Below, in pieces: positions 51,288 through 60,291 of a stretch of DNA of 64,000 nt. The position numbers and the translations under genes are program-made. The number at the start of each line of letters is the position of its first letter. The stretch's first letter is position 1. Below the pieces are notes generated by a model, which worked only from the letters and a program-made list of their open reading frames with translations, was not told where the DNA came from and searched no databases. Location: the NCBI GenBank assembly GCA_963675575.1, contig OY776378.1, positions 930,001-994,000 on the forward strand, written 5' to 3'. Source of the stretch: JAGLOK01 sp963675575. GTDB lineage: Bacteria; Bacillota; Clostridia; Christensenellales; UMGS416.

Positions 51288-53267
51288 ATGCATAGCATAC
51301 ATGAAAAAACAATTAACGCGATAAGGATACTTTCAGCGGAAGGTGTACAAAAAGCAAACAGCGGACATCCCGGATTGCCAATGGGAGCGGCTCCCGTCGC
51401 ATATAGCATATGGGGACAAAACATGAAGCATAGCCCCAAGAACCCTGACTGGTCGGATCGAGACAGGTTTGTGCTTTCCGCGGGACACGGTTCAATGCTT
51501 GTATATTCGCTTTTGCATCTTTTTGGTTACGGGTTAACCATTGATGATTTGTCAAATTTCAGACAATTAGGCTCTAAAACACCGGGACATCCCGAGCATG
51601 ACATAGTAGGAGTTGAAACAACTACCGGTCCTTTGGGACAAGGCATAGCCAATGCGGTCGGGTTTGCAATGGCGGAAGAATACTTGGCAAAGAAGTTTAA
51701 CAAAGATGGCTATAAAGTTGTGGACCATTACACATATTGCATTATGGGCGACGGTTGCATGATGGAAGGAATTTCATCGGAAGCCAGCTCATTCGCGGGA
51801 ACTATGGGCTTATCAAAACTTATTACTTTCTATGATGACAACGAAATCTCAATAGAAGGAAGCACCGATATTTCTTTCAGAGAAGATGTTGGCAAGCGTT
51901 ATGAAGCGTATGGCTGGCAGGTTATCAAAGTGGCTGACGGAAATGATTTGGACGCGATAAACGCGGCTGTTGCCGAAGCTAAAAGTGATACAAAAAGACC
52001 AACGCTTATTATTGTTGCAAGCGAAATCGGATATGGCTGCCCCGCAAAGCAGGGCAAAGCTTCCGCACACGGTGAACCTCTTGGAGCGGATAACCTTATC
52101 GCAACAAAAGAAAATCTTGGTTGGCCCACTGATAAAGATTTTTATGTCCCTCAGGAAGTGTATGACAATACAGCGGAAATAATCGCCAAAGGCGAAAAAG
52201 CACAGGCTGAGTGGAACAAATTATTTGATGAATATAAAAAAGCTTATCCGGAGCTTGCACAGGAATGGGAGCTTTGGTTTAGCGGAAAAACATGCTGTGA
52301 TTTATGGGAGAAAAAAGATATTTTCGAGTTCGAAGGCAAAATGGCTACTCGAAATTCTTCAGGCGCTGTAATTAACAGGCTTACTAAATATGTGCCAAAC
52401 TTAATAGGCGGTTCAGCCGACCTTGCACCTTCAACAAAGACCTTGATGAATGGCAAAGGCGACTTCGGTCCTGAGGATAAATCAGGAGCGAACCTACACT
52501 TTGGTGTGCGTGAGCATGCTATGGCTGCAATAGGCAATGGTCTGGCGCTTCACGGAGGTTTAAAACCGTATGTAGCGACATTCTTTGTGTTCAGTGACTA
52601 TATGAAGCCTTCTATGAGGCTTTCGGCCTTGATGGAGCAGCAGGTGGTTTACGTTCTAACGCATGACTCTATTGGAGTTGGCGAAGACGGCCCGACACAT
52701 CAGCCGATTGAACAGCTTGCAAGCCTTCGCTCGATTCCGGGTATGACGGTTATCCGTCCAGCTGACAGCATAGAAACAGCTGCCGGATGGCTGTTTGCTA
52801 TAAATCATAAAGGACCTACTTCTTTGATTCTCACACGTCAGAATCTTCCTTTATATAATGCGGATCCTAAAAATGTGCTGAAAGGCGCATACATTATGGC
52901 GGATTCCAAGAAAGAAACACCTGATGCGATATTGATAGCTTCAGGTTCGGAAGTTGAATTTTGCATGGCGGCAAAAGAGGAGCTTTCAAAGCAAGGAGTT
53001 GATGTCCGAGTGGTATCAATGCCTTCGATGGAACTGTTTGATAAACAATCCGCGGAATATAAAGAAAGCGTATTGCCAAATGCTGTACGAAGCAGAGTTG
53101 GCGTAGAAGCCGCTTCACCATTCGGCTGGCACAAATATGTTGGACTGGACGGCGCTCTTGTTTGCATGGAAGGCTTCGGAGCAAGCGGGCCTGCGGAAGA
53201 AGTATATGAAAAGTTTGGAATAACAACCAAAAACGTTGTAAAGAAAACATTGGAACTTTTAAAATAG
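51288..53267 (+). CDS. tkt: Transketolase
   Basis: The 659-residue thiamine diphosphate enzyme has the transketolase segments KANSGHPGLPMGAAPVAY, SAGHGSMLVYSLLHL, GPLGQGIANAVGFA, the ThDP site GDGCMMEGISSEASSFAG, and the pyrimidine-domain VREHAMAAIGNGLALHGG and HDSIGVGEDGPTHQP. It transfers two-carbon units between pentose and triose phosphates. AAAGGAG precedes the start. An intrinsic terminator follows. It belongs with zwf to the pentose phosphate pathway. Confidence 0.97.
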   Translation: MHSIHEKTINAIRILSAEGVQKANSGHPGLPMGAAPVAYSIWGQNMKHSPKNPDWSDRDRFVLSAGHGSMLVYSLLHLFGYGLTIDDLSNFRQLGSKTPGHPEHDIVGVETTTGPLGQGIANAVGFAMAEEYLAKKFNKDGYKVVDHYTYCIMGDGCMMEGISSEASSFAGTMGLSKLITFYDDNEISIEGSTDISFREDVGKRYEAYGWQVIKVADGNDLDAINAAVAEAKSDTKRPTLIIVASEIGYGCPAKQGKASAHGEPLGADNLIATKENLGWPTDKDFYVPQEVYDNTAEIIAKGEKAQAEWNKLFDEYKKAYPELAQEWELWFSGKTCCDLWEKKDIFEFEGKMATRNSSGAVINRLTKYVPNLIGGSADLAPSTKTLMNGKGDFGPEDKSGANLHFGVREHAMAAIGNGLALHGGLKPYVATFFVFSDYMKPSMRLSALMEQQVVYVLTHDSIGVGEDGPTHQPIEQLASLRSIPGMTVIRPADSIETAAGWLFAINHKGPTSLILTRQNLPLYNADPKNVLKGAYIMADSKKETPDAILIASGSEVEFCMAAKEELSKQGVDVRVVSMPSMELFDKQSAEYKESVLPNAVRSRVGVEAASPFGWHKYVGLDGALVCMEGFGASGPAEEVYEKFGITTKNVVKKTLELLK

Positions 53268-53282
53268 TATAATAATGTTGTT

Positions 53283-53318
53283 ATAAAAGGAGTCCGATAT
53301 GTCGGACTCCTTTTTTTA
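53283..53318 (+). terminator. Intrinsic terminator after tkt
   Basis: AAAAGGAGTCCGA pairs with TCGGACTCCTTTT around TATG, followed by several T residues. Confidence 0.92.
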
Positions 53319-53419
53319 TTTATTAAAAATTGTTATTGCTCAAATTATTGACACCAAAAATCTTACAGCCTATACTAATATTATACAAATTATATTCGGT
53401 TCTTTATAGGAGACTTTAT

Positions 53420-55015
53420 ATGAAATATGACGCGATAGTAGTTGGCGGGGGAATGGCGGGACTTACAGCGGCGGCGTATATTGCAAAAAGCGAAAAAAAA
53501 GTTGCCTTGTTTGAAAAGGAAAACAAAATAGGCGGTCTTGTAAATTCTTTCGAGTACAAGGGATTTATGCTTGATGGCGGAATTAGGGCTATGGAGGATT
53601 TGGGGATACTTCTTCCGATGCTGAATCAGCTTGGTATTAAAATAGATTTTACCGACAATTTGGTTTCTATTGGAATGGAAGATGAAATTGTTAATTTAAA
53701 GGATGCGGGCAGCCTCTATGAGTATCAGAAGATGCTCAATAATTTTTTTCCGGAAAACAAAAATGATATTGAAAAAATAATTGCCGAAATAAAAAAAATC
53801 ATGGGGTATATGGATATCCAGTATGGAATAGAAAATCCTGTATTCAAAGATATAAAAAACGACAAAGAATATTTAATGAATATATTGCTTCCTTGGCTTT
53901 TTAAATATATTTTCACAGTAGGAAAGGTAAAGAAGCTTTATTTGCCCGTCGAGCATTATCTAGCAAAACTTACGGATAATCAGGTTTTGATAGATATGAT
54001 AGCACAGCATTTTTTTACAAATACACCTGCATATTTCGCGATGAGTTATTTCACTCTATATTTAAATTACAGATACCCAATGGGTGGAACTGGTAAGCTG
54101 CCTGAGGCTTTGGGTAAGTTTATAGAGCAAAACGGCGGTGAGATAAAACTCGGAACGAAAATAACGCAGATAAATCCGCAGAGCAAGATAATAAAGGATG
54201 ACAGCGGTAATGAATTTGAATATAGTTATCTTGTTTGGGCAGCGGATATGAAATGTCTTTATAGTATTACTGATATTAAAAAGATTAAAAATACTTCTGC
54301 CGCAGACAAAGCTCAAAGTTTTAAGGAAAAGCTTGAAAACAAAAGAGGCGGGGATTCGGTGTTCACGCTTTACCTCACCTGCGATCTCGATAAAAGCTAT
54401 TTTGAGAAAAAGAGTGGGCCTCATCTCTTTTACACTCCATATAAAAAAGGCTTAAGTAATGTTGGCATTGATGAAATAAAAAGTGTTAATGGCGAATTTG
54501 TCGAGGAAAAAGAAGCAATCGCTTCATGGCTCAAAGATTATTTTAAATATACAACTTATGAAATAGCAAATCCCGTTATGAGGGATGAAAGTCTTGCTCC
54601 AAAAGGAAAAAGCTCGCTTATAATTAGCACACTGATAGAATATTCTCTGATAAAGCACATTGAAAAGATGGGCTGGTACGAAGAGTTTAAAAAGCTGGGA
54701 GAAGAGATGGTGGTTAAGACATTGTCTGAAACAATTTTTCCAGAACTTAAAAGCAAGGTTGAGAATAAATTCAGTTCAACGCCTTTGACAATTGAACGAA
54801 ATACAGGGAACACAGATGGAGCAATCACGGGTTGGGCATTTACAAATGATGTTATACCGGCAGTTTCAAACCTTCCTTCGATTGCGAAGTCCGTGCTAAC
54901 AAGTTTGCCAGATGTTTATCAGGCTGGGCAATGGACATTCAGCCCGTCAGGCCTTCCGATTTCGATAATAACAGGAAAAATGGCCGCGGACAAAGTGCTG
55001 AAAAAACTAAAATAG
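53420..55015 (+). CDS. FAD-dependent phytoene desaturase (CrtI)-like oxidoreductase
   Basis: The 531-residue protein has the FAD dinucleotide-binding start AIVVGGGMAGLTAAAYIAKSEKKVALFE and the C-terminal segment GQWTFSPSGLPISIITGKMAA. Both are typical of CrtI/CrtO and related carotenoid or retinol desaturases. No phytoene synthase or other carotenoid gene is present here, so carotenoid synthesis is not supported; related clostridial proteins are usually annotated only as NAD(P)/FAD oxidoreductases. The start at 53420 has a TAGGAG site. It converges with the SDR gene, separated by two bases and a small palindrome at 55007-55026. Confidence 0.82.
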   Translation: MKYDAIVVGGGMAGLTAAAYIAKSEKKVALFEKENKIGGLVNSFEYKGFMLDGGIRAMEDLGILLPMLNQLGIKIDFTDNLVSIGMEDEIVNLKDAGSLYEYQKMLNNFFPENKNDIEKIIAEIKKIMGYMDIQYGIENPVFKDIKNDKEYLMNILLPWLFKYIFTVGKVKKLYLPVEHYLAKLTDNQVLIDMIAQHFFTNTPAYFAMSYFTLYLNYRYPMGGTGKLPEALGKFIEQNGGEIKLGTKITQINPQSKIIKDDSGNEFEYSYLVWAADMKCLYSITDIKKIKNTSAADKAQSFKEKLENKRGGDSVFTLYLTCDLDKSYFEKKSGPHLFYTPYKKGLSNVGIDEIKSVNGEFVEEKEAIASWLKDYFKYTTYEIANPVMRDESLAPKGKSSLIISTLIEYSLIKHIEKMGWYEEFKKLGEEMVVKTLSETIFPELKSKVENKFSSTPLTIERNTGNTDGAITGWAFTNDVIPAVSNLPSIAKSVLTSLPDVYQAGQWTFSPSGLPISIITGKMAADKVLKKLK

Positions 55016-55017
55016 AG

Positions 55018-55935
55018 CTATTTTAGTCCGCAAAGATTTTTGCTTATAGGATAGACTTGGTCATAATATTTTCTATTTATAACATAGCTTGCGGGAGGCT
55101 CCAAAATGGTGAGGTTGAAAAACTTGCCGCGTACCCTTATTAAACTTTTATCGGCGCTAAGATAATATATCGCTTCCCCTGATATTTGGGGGTCGCCAAG
55201 CGAGGGATAAATGAAGTGTTTGTTGTAAAATCGGTATAACGTCCCATTGTTATTGCCGATGCTTGTTTTAACCGCTCCTGGGTGCATCGCGTTTATAGTC
55301 ACATTAGTATCTTGTAATTCCTCCGCCATTTTTTGCACACATATAAGCTGGGCGATTTTTGACGCGCCGTAGCTTCTCAGTCCCATATACGGACGCTTTT
55401 TCCACGTGAGGTCATTTATATTTAGCCCACCGAAACGATGACCCTGAGAATTGACTTGAACAATCCTGCCTTGAACGCTTTTTTTGATATTGTCCAAAAG
55501 CAGCTGTGCCAAAAGGAGAGATGATAGGTGATTCACCTGAAAAGTCAGCTCATTTCCATCCTCTGTTATAATTCTTCTTGTGGAGTGAACTCCCGCACTG
55601 TTTATCAGTACGTCAATAATCGGATATTTTTTCGCAATGATATCGGCTGCGGATCTTACGCTGCCAAATGATGCAAAATCTGCAATAACCATATCTGTGT
55701 CGGTGCTGTAGGCTTCATCAATTTCGGCTTTTATTTTTTTAGCTTTAGCGGAGTTGCGGGCAACCATCACACAATGTGCTCCGCCTTTGGAAAGCGCTTT
55801 AAGCGTTTCAAAACCAACGCCTGAAGTTGCACCGGAAATCACGCATATTTTGCCTTGCAAAGATTCGGTACATTTTTTCTGCGGAGCTTTCGAATTTTTT
55901 AAAAATATTAATTCATCTGGTATTTTAATAGCCAT
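55018..55935 (-). CDS. Short-chain dehydrogenase/reductase (retinol dehydrogenase-like)
   Basis: The 305-residue protein has the SDR cofactor motif VISGATSGVGFETLKALSKGG (TGxxxGxG type), NSAGVH (NAG), and the catalytic YGASK with the preceding VNSQGH serine region. The extended C-terminus and RRIITEDGNELTFQVNHLS are like the retinol-dehydrogenase/WWOX branch. It probably uses NADP. It is cotranscribed with the SnoaL-like gene 9 bp upstream, and converges with the CrtI-like oxidoreductase. The substrate is unknown. Confidence 0.83.
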   Translation of the reverse strand: MAIKIPDELIFLKNSKAPQKKCTESLQGKICVISGATSGVGFETLKALSKGGAHCVMVARNSAKAKKIKAEIDEAYSTDTDMVIADFASFGSVRSAADIIAKKYPIIDVLINSAGVHSTRRIITEDGNELTFQVNHLSSLLLAQLLLDNIKKSVQGRIVQVNSQGHRFGGLNINDLTWKKRPYMGLRSYGASKIAQLICVQKMAEELQDTNVTINAMHPGAVKTSIGNNNGTLYRFYNKHFIYPSLGDPQISGEAIYYLSADKSLIRVRGKFFNLTILEPPASYVINRKYYDQVYPISKNLCGLK

Positions 55936-55944
55936 TATGTTTCC

Positions 55945-56394
55945 TTATCCAAAAAACTTTCTCATAAACCAACGGTACAGCCTTCTGAAACCGGGAATGC
56001 CATTGTAAATGTCTCCCCACAAATCATAGTAGTCCCGCTGATGAGTGATTTTATTGTTTTCATCTATTGTGAGCTTTGTGCTGCCATATATAGGGGTACT
56101 GGGGGAGCGTCTAAAAATCATTATCATCTCCCAATCCATCATTATTATATTTTCATTTTGCGCTATGGACTGAATATTCATTTTGAGCTGCTTGCACCGC
56201 TTGGTAAGTCTGTTGCAAAGCTTTATAAATTCATCTTTTCCCTCAATTTTTTGTATTGAGTCATGAAAGACAATATCATCGTGATAGTAGGGAAATATGT
56301 GCGACCAATCGGGCTTGCCTTCAGTGTTGTAGGTTTTAGACCATAAAAGCAGTATGTTTTCTTTATTTAGCTCAAGTAAATTTTTATCATTCAT
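55945..56394 (-). CDS. SnoaL/NTF2-like protein
   Basis: The 149-residue cone-shaped-fold protein shows WSKTYNTEGKPDWSHIFPYYHDDIVFHDSIQ near the start and MDWEMIMIFRRSPSTPIYGSTKLTID, the strand block typical of SnoaL-like NTF2 domains. These proteins can be isomerases, hydratases or simply binding domains. It is upstream of the SDR gene and presumably acts on the same substrate. TGAGG precedes the ATG. Confidence 0.75.
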   Translation of the reverse strand: MNDKNLLELNKENILLLWSKTYNTEGKPDWSHIFPYYHDDIVFHDSIQKIEGKDEFIKLCNRLTKRCKQLKMNIQSIAQNENIIMMDWEMIMIFRRSPSTPIYGSTKLTIDENNKITHQRDYYDLWGDIYNGIPGFRRLYRWFMRKFFG

Positions 56395-56762
56395 TTTATA
56401 ACCTCATTCAAAAGAGTTGAGTTATTAATTTCCCAAAGAAGAAATGTAAAAAGATACATTCATTATAACATAATACAAATCTAATGCGAATACTCAAAAA
56501 TTATTATACAAGTCATCATTAAAACATTGACAAAAATTAGGACAAAATGCAAGAACAACAACATCTTGTGCTTACAAACAGTACGATATACCATATAAAC
56601 CCGAACATTTAATATAATTATTTTATATAAATATTTTTTCTTATTGTTTTAAACGTCTGGTTTATATATAATATCCTTATATAAAGAGAAAAATAAAGAG
56701 AATAAGTTTAGGGATATTATCCCTAATGAAATTATTATATTATGTTATGGAGGAAAGATTAG
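56395..56762 (+). promoter_or_regulatory. Promoter and leader of the purine permease gene
   Basis: TTGTTT (56644-56649), a 17-bp spacer and TATAAT (56667-56672). A 19-base inverted repeat (TTAGGGATA and its complement around one T, 56708-56726) lies in the predicted leader of about 84 bases. I looked for the purine riboswitch core (such as the TTTCTACC loop) and did not find it. The upstream 250 bases are AT-rich with nothing recognised. Confidence 0.6.
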
Positions 56763-58100
56763 ATGGAAAAATTGTTTAAACTAAAAGAAAACAAAACCAA
56801 CATCAAAACCGAAATCCTCGCCGGTATCACGACATTTATGGCAATGGCCTATATCTTGGCCGTTAATCCAAGCATATTGTCGGCAACAGGCATGGACGCG
56901 GGGGCACTCTTCACTTCGACAGCGATTGCTGCAGCAATTGCAACTTTCTGCATGGCGTTTTTCGCCAACTATCCTATAGCACTCGCTTCAGGCATGGGAC
57001 TTAACGCTTTTTTTGCTTTTTCGATTGTATTAGGAAAAGGATATGATTGGAAAGTAGCTTTAACAGCAATTCTTATTGAAGGACTTATTTTCATGCTTCT
57101 TGCAGTATTTAAGTTCAGAGAAAAAATTGTTAACGCAATACCTAAGAACTTAAAGCTTGCCATTACGGCCGGTATCGGGTTGTTTATTGCTGTTATAGGC
57201 TTAAACGGCGCAGGCTTTTTCACATGGGACGCTGGTGCAGGCATACTGATGGAAGGAAATTTAATTTCCCCAACTGTCGTACTCGCTTTCGCAGGCGTAG
57301 TTATTACAGCTGTACTTCTTAAGAAAAAAGTAACAGGAGCTGTCCTTATCGGAATACTTGCGACATGGGTTCTTGGCATGGGTGCACAGCTTATCGGATG
57401 GTATGCTGTGGATATCGAAGCCGGAGCATACAGCATGTTCCCATCAGCAATAGCTTCGATGCCTCCTTCAATCTCTTCGATTTTCTTCAAATTCGATTTT
57501 GCTGGAGCTTGGAAACTGGGGCTGGACTTCCTGCTGGTTGTGTTCGCTTTCTTGATGGTTGACATGTTTGATACGGTCGGCACATTGGTCGGCGTTGCAA
57601 AACAGGCTGACATGCTTGATGAAGAAGGAAAACTTCCAAGAGCTGGCGCGGCTCTCATGGCTGATGCGGTTGGAACAACCGTAGGCGCGTGCTTGGGTGT
57701 GTCTACAGTTACAAGCTACATTGAAAGCGCGGCGGGCGTTGGTGTTGGCGGACGTACAGGACTTACATCGGTTGTTACAGGATTGCTTTTCATATTAGCA
57801 CTCTTCCTTTCACCCATATTCCTTACAGTTCCCGCATTTGCAACAGCAGTAGCCCTAATAGTTGTTGGCGTTATGATGATGAAAGCTGTAAAAGAAATCG
57901 AATGGGATGATTATTCAATAGCTATTCCGGCGTTTGTCACAATAATCCTTATGCCTATTACATATTCAATCGCTAACGGCATTCTTATAGGTTTCCTTAC
58001 ATACACTTTGATTAAACTTGTTACCGGGAAAATCAAAGATGTTTCATTAATCATTTATGTGGTTGATGTTCTATTCATTCTTAAGTTGCTTTTTGTTTAG
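56763..58100 (+). CDS. NCS2 family purine permease (guanine/hypoxanthine, AzgA/PbuG-like)
   Basis: The 445-residue membrane transporter has about 14 transmembrane segments. TEILAGITTFMAMAYILAVNP at the start, FANYPIALASGMGLNAFFAFS, VDMFDTVGTLVGVAKQADMLDEEGKLPRAGAALMADAVGT and SAAGVGVGGRTGLTSVVTG are all characteristic of the AzgA-like hypoxanthine/guanine group of NCS2. It is probably a proton symporter. TGGAGGAA precedes the ATG. Its terminator was the target of the adjacent insertion sequence. Confidence 0.92.
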   Translation: MEKLFKLKENKTNIKTEILAGITTFMAMAYILAVNPSILSATGMDAGALFTSTAIAAAIATFCMAFFANYPIALASGMGLNAFFAFSIVLGKGYDWKVALTAILIEGLIFMLLAVFKFREKIVNAIPKNLKLAITAGIGLFIAVIGLNGAGFFTWDAGAGILMEGNLISPTVVLAFAGVVITAVLLKKKVTGAVLIGILATWVLGMGAQLIGWYAVDIEAGAYSMFPSAIASMPPSISSIFFKFDFAGAWKLGLDFLLVVFAFLMVDMFDTVGTLVGVAKQADMLDEEGKLPRAGAALMADAVGTTVGACLGVSTVTSYIESAAGVGVGGRTGLTSVVTGLLFILALFLSPIFLTVPAFATAVALIVVGVMMMKAVKEIEWDDYSIAIPAFVTIILMPITYSIANGILIGFLTYTLIKLVTGKIKDVSLIIYVVDVLFILKLLFV

Positions 58101-58121
58101 TATGACTTAGACGTATTAAAA

Positions 58122-58142
58122 CGCCCAATCTTTGATTGGGCG
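58122..58142 (+). repeat. Left copy of the 21-bp target duplication (terminator hairpin without its T-run)
   Basis: A 9-bp stem CGCCCAATC/GATTGGGCG with a TTT loop, identical to 59667-59687. It is preceded by AAAA but followed directly by the IS end instead of a T-run, so it has probably lost terminator function. Confidence 0.85.
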
Positions 58143-58154
58143 TCAGACTGTCGA

Positions 58155-58183
58155 AAAAGTCATTCTAAGGAATGGCTTTTTTT
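58155..58183 (+). terminator. Terminator at the left end of the IS
   Basis: AAAAGTCATTC pairs with GAATGGCTTTT (11 bp, one G-U pair) around TAAG, followed by TTT. It lies before the transposase -10 box (TATAAT at 58186-58191), so it should stop incoming transcription before it reaches the transposase. Confidence 0.75.
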
Positions 58184-58206
58184 GGTATAATAGAAGTGGG
58201 CACAAA

Positions 58207-59556
58207 ATGATAGAAAAACAAAAAAACAAAAGCGAACAAATACAGCTGGTAAGTGTAGAAAGCCTAGTTCCGAAGAATCATCTATTAAGGAAAGTCAATA
58301 AAGTGATGGACTTTGAGTTCATATATGAATTAGTAGAAGATAAATATAGCAAAGATATCGGTAGACCAGCAATTGACCCAAAAGTACTGGTAAAAATGGT
58401 ACTGATACAACATTTGTTTGGAATAAGATCGCTAAGACAAACAACAAAAGAAGTGGAAGTAAATATAGCCTACAGATGGTTTTTAGGATATGATTTCACA
58501 GACAAGATACCGCACTTTTCAACATTGAGCTATAACTTTTTGCATAAGTTCACACCTGAAATATTCGAAGAAATATTTAGTCATATTTTAGAGGAAGCAA
58601 TAAGACGAGATTTCATAAAAGTTGAAACGATATTTATCGATGCAACACATATTAAAGCAAATGCCAATAAGAACAAAAAGCATAAGGAAACAGCAAAAAT
58701 CGGAGCAAGGGTATATGACGAACAACTTCGCAAAGAAATAGATGCAGATAGAAAGTCAAAAGGAAAAAAACCATTCAAAGACAACGATGATAATGATAAT
58801 ATTCCATCATCAGGAGCAACAAGAGAAATCACAGTATCAAATACAGAGCCTGACAGCGGAATATTTAGAAAAGGTGACCATAAAGTAGAATTTGCGTACA
58901 CAACACACACCGCATGTGATAGAAATGGCTTTGTTCTAGGCAATGTAACTACAGCGGGAAATATCCACGACAGTAAAGTTTTAGATGCAATTTATGATAA
59001 GGTGACCAGTAAATTTAAAGAAGTTCAAACTGTTGCAGCAGATGCAGCGTACAAAACACCGTGGATATGCAAAAAGATATTTGACGATAATCGAAATCCA
59101 TCATTGCCTTATAAAAGACCCATGAGTAAAAAGGAGTTTTTCAAACCATACGAGTATGTATATGACGAATATTATGATTGCGTAATCTGCCCAAACAATG
59201 AAGTTTTAAAATATGCAACGACAGACAGAAACGGGTACAGACAATACAAGAGTAATCCTATAATATGCAGTAGTTGTCCACATCTTAAAAAATGCACTCA
59301 CAGCCTTAATCATCAAAAAGTAGCAATAAAACATATTTGGCAAAATTACATAGAACGAGCAGAAGACTTCAGACATTCGTATTTAGGCAAAGCAACTTAT
59401 GCGTTAAGGAGTCAAACTATTGAAAGGGTCTTCGCAGATGCTAAGGAGAAACATGCGATGAGATATACACCATATCGAGGTATAAAGAGAGTGTCCGGTT
59501 GGATAACTCTCAAGTTTGCATGTATGAACCTTAAAAAGATGGCTTTGTGGGCTTAG
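58207..59556 (+). CDS. IS1182-family transposase
   Basis: The 449-residue DDE transposase starts MIEKQKNKSEQIQLVSVESL. The N-terminal DUF772-type domain (IGRPAIDPKVLVKMVLIQHL) is followed by the catalytic residues in order: FIDATHIKANANK (first Asp), VAADAAYKTPW (second Asp) and TIERVFADAKEKHAMRY (Glu). A cysteine cluster (CVICPN, CSSCPHLKKC) lies between them, as usual for the family. No frameshift or internal stop. The start at 58207 is used because the frame before it runs outside the element. A weak GTGGG ribosome site precedes it. Confidence 0.93.
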   Translation: MIEKQKNKSEQIQLVSVESLVPKNHLLRKVNKVMDFEFIYELVEDKYSKDIGRPAIDPKVLVKMVLIQHLFGIRSLRQTTKEVEVNIAYRWFLGYDFTDKIPHFSTLSYNFLHKFTPEIFEEIFSHILEEAIRRDFIKVETIFIDATHIKANANKNKKHKETAKIGARVYDEQLRKEIDADRKSKGKKPFKDNDDNDNIPSSGATREITVSNTEPDSGIFRKGDHKVEFAYTTHTACDRNGFVLGNVTTAGNIHDSKVLDAIYDKVTSKFKEVQTVAADAAYKTPWICKKIFDDNRNPSLPYKRPMSKKEFFKPYEYVYDEYYDCVICPNNEVLKYATTDRNGYRQYKSNPIICSSCPHLKKCTHSLNHQKVAIKHIWQNYIERAEDFRHSYLGKATYALRSQTIERVFADAKEKHAMRYTPYRGIKRVSGWITLKFACMNLKKMALWA

Positions 59557-59666
59557 GTTGGCCCTGTTTTCTTCTGTAATTTACGCAATTTCTCTATAAT
59601 TATATCGGTAAAGCGAGAAAGCACCGTTTGCCTTGCGACAGATAGGTGCTTTCTTCGACAGTCTGA

Positions 59667-59687
59667 CGCCCAATCTTTGATTGGGCG
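59667..59687. repeat. Right copy of the 21-bp target duplication (terminator with its T-run)
   Basis: Identical to 58122-58142, followed by GTTTTTG-type sequence (TTTTT at 59688-59692). Joining the left flank to this copy reconstructs a complete intrinsic terminator. It is probably still used for apt on the minus strand (less the original A-run) or for read-through out of the IS. Confidence 0.85.
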
Positions 59688-59714
59688 TTTTTGTTATTTG
59701 CAATTAATTATTTT

Positions 59715-60233
59715 TTATGAATCGAACTGCACCAAAGATTCAACTTTGTAGTCTTTCAATTTGTCCCTACCGTTAAGGTAGGTAAGCTCTACCATGCAAA
59801 CTATACCAACAACTATTCCGCCAAGCTTTTCAACAAGCTTGACATTTGCTGAAGTGGTGCCGCCTGTTGCCAGAAGGTCATCCACAACGAGAACTTTCTG
59901 CCCTGGTTTAACCGCATCCGCGTGGATTTCAAGTATGTTGCTGCCATACTCAAGCTTGTATTCTATGTCAATAGTTTTATAGGGCAGCTTTCCTTTTTTG
60001 CGTATTGGGGCGAATCCTTTTCCGAGCTTATATGCTATCGGAGTGCCAAGAATGAATCCTCTGGATTCCGGAGCTACCACGATGTCAAAATCATATTTGC
60101 TTGCCATATCAATGATTTTGTCCATAGCATATTTGAATACGTCTTTATCAATTAATATGGTTGTTATATCTATGAAGTCGATACCTTCTTCTGGGAAGTC
60201 CAGCACATGTCTGAATTTTGATTTTAAGTTCAT
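59715..60233 (-). CDS. apt: Adenine phosphoribosyltransferase
   Basis: The 172-residue enzyme has the PRPP-binding motif VLVVDDLLATGGTTSANVKL and the N-terminal FPEEGIDFIDITTILID, VVAPESRGFILGTPIAYKLG and FAPIRKKGKLPYKTI segments of type I phosphoribosyltransferases specific for adenine. It salvages adenine to AMP. The start has an AGGAGAG site. It is one of the purine genes in this window, with purA and the NCS2 permease. Confidence 0.96.
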   Translation of the reverse strand: MNLKSKFRHVLDFPEEGIDFIDITTILIDKDVFKYAMDKIIDMASKYDFDIVVAPESRGFILGTPIAYKLGKGFAPIRKKGKLPYKTIDIEYKLEYGSNILEIHADAVKPGQKVLVVDDLLATGGTTSANVKLVEKLGGIVVGIVCMVELTYLNGRDKLKDYKVESLVQFDS

Positions 60234-60262
60234 AATACTCTCCTAATCTTTTTAACTATATC

Positions 60263-60291
60263 ATTGTAAATGATGCGTAAGCATATTTCAA
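60263..60291 (-). promoter_or_regulatory. Promoter of apt
   Basis: Minus strand TTGAAA (60286-60291), a 17-bp spacer and TACAAT (60263-60268), about 30 bp before the start codon. Confidence 0.68.

Larger units (their letters stand above)
58143..59666 (+). mobile_element. IS1182-family insertion sequence, 1524 bp, apparently intact
   Basis: The element is bounded by 13-bp perfect inverted repeats (TCAGACTGTCGAA at 58143-58155 and its complement at 59654-59666), with similarity continuing for a few bases. It holds one full transposase gene. Both sides carry an identical 21-bp sequence, itself an inverted repeat, consistent with target-site duplication. Internal features are a terminator-like hairpin at the left end (58155-58183) and a GAAAGCACC/GGTGCTTTC hairpin at the right end. 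No passenger gene is present. Intact ends and an open frame suggest recent or active transposition. Confidence 0.9.

Noticed and set aside
56395..56762. Possible purine riboswitch before the NCS2 permease
   Set aside because: The conserved core loops are not present; only a promoter and a short dyad are seen.
56969..57658. A 229-codon minus-strand frame within the purine permease gene
   Set aside because: The permease reading is complete and conserved; this frame is a by-product of its composition.
58122..59687. The two flanking hairpins read as REP-like genomic repeats
   Set aside because: They are best explained as the two copies of one duplicated target site; the same sequence was not seen elsewhere in the window.
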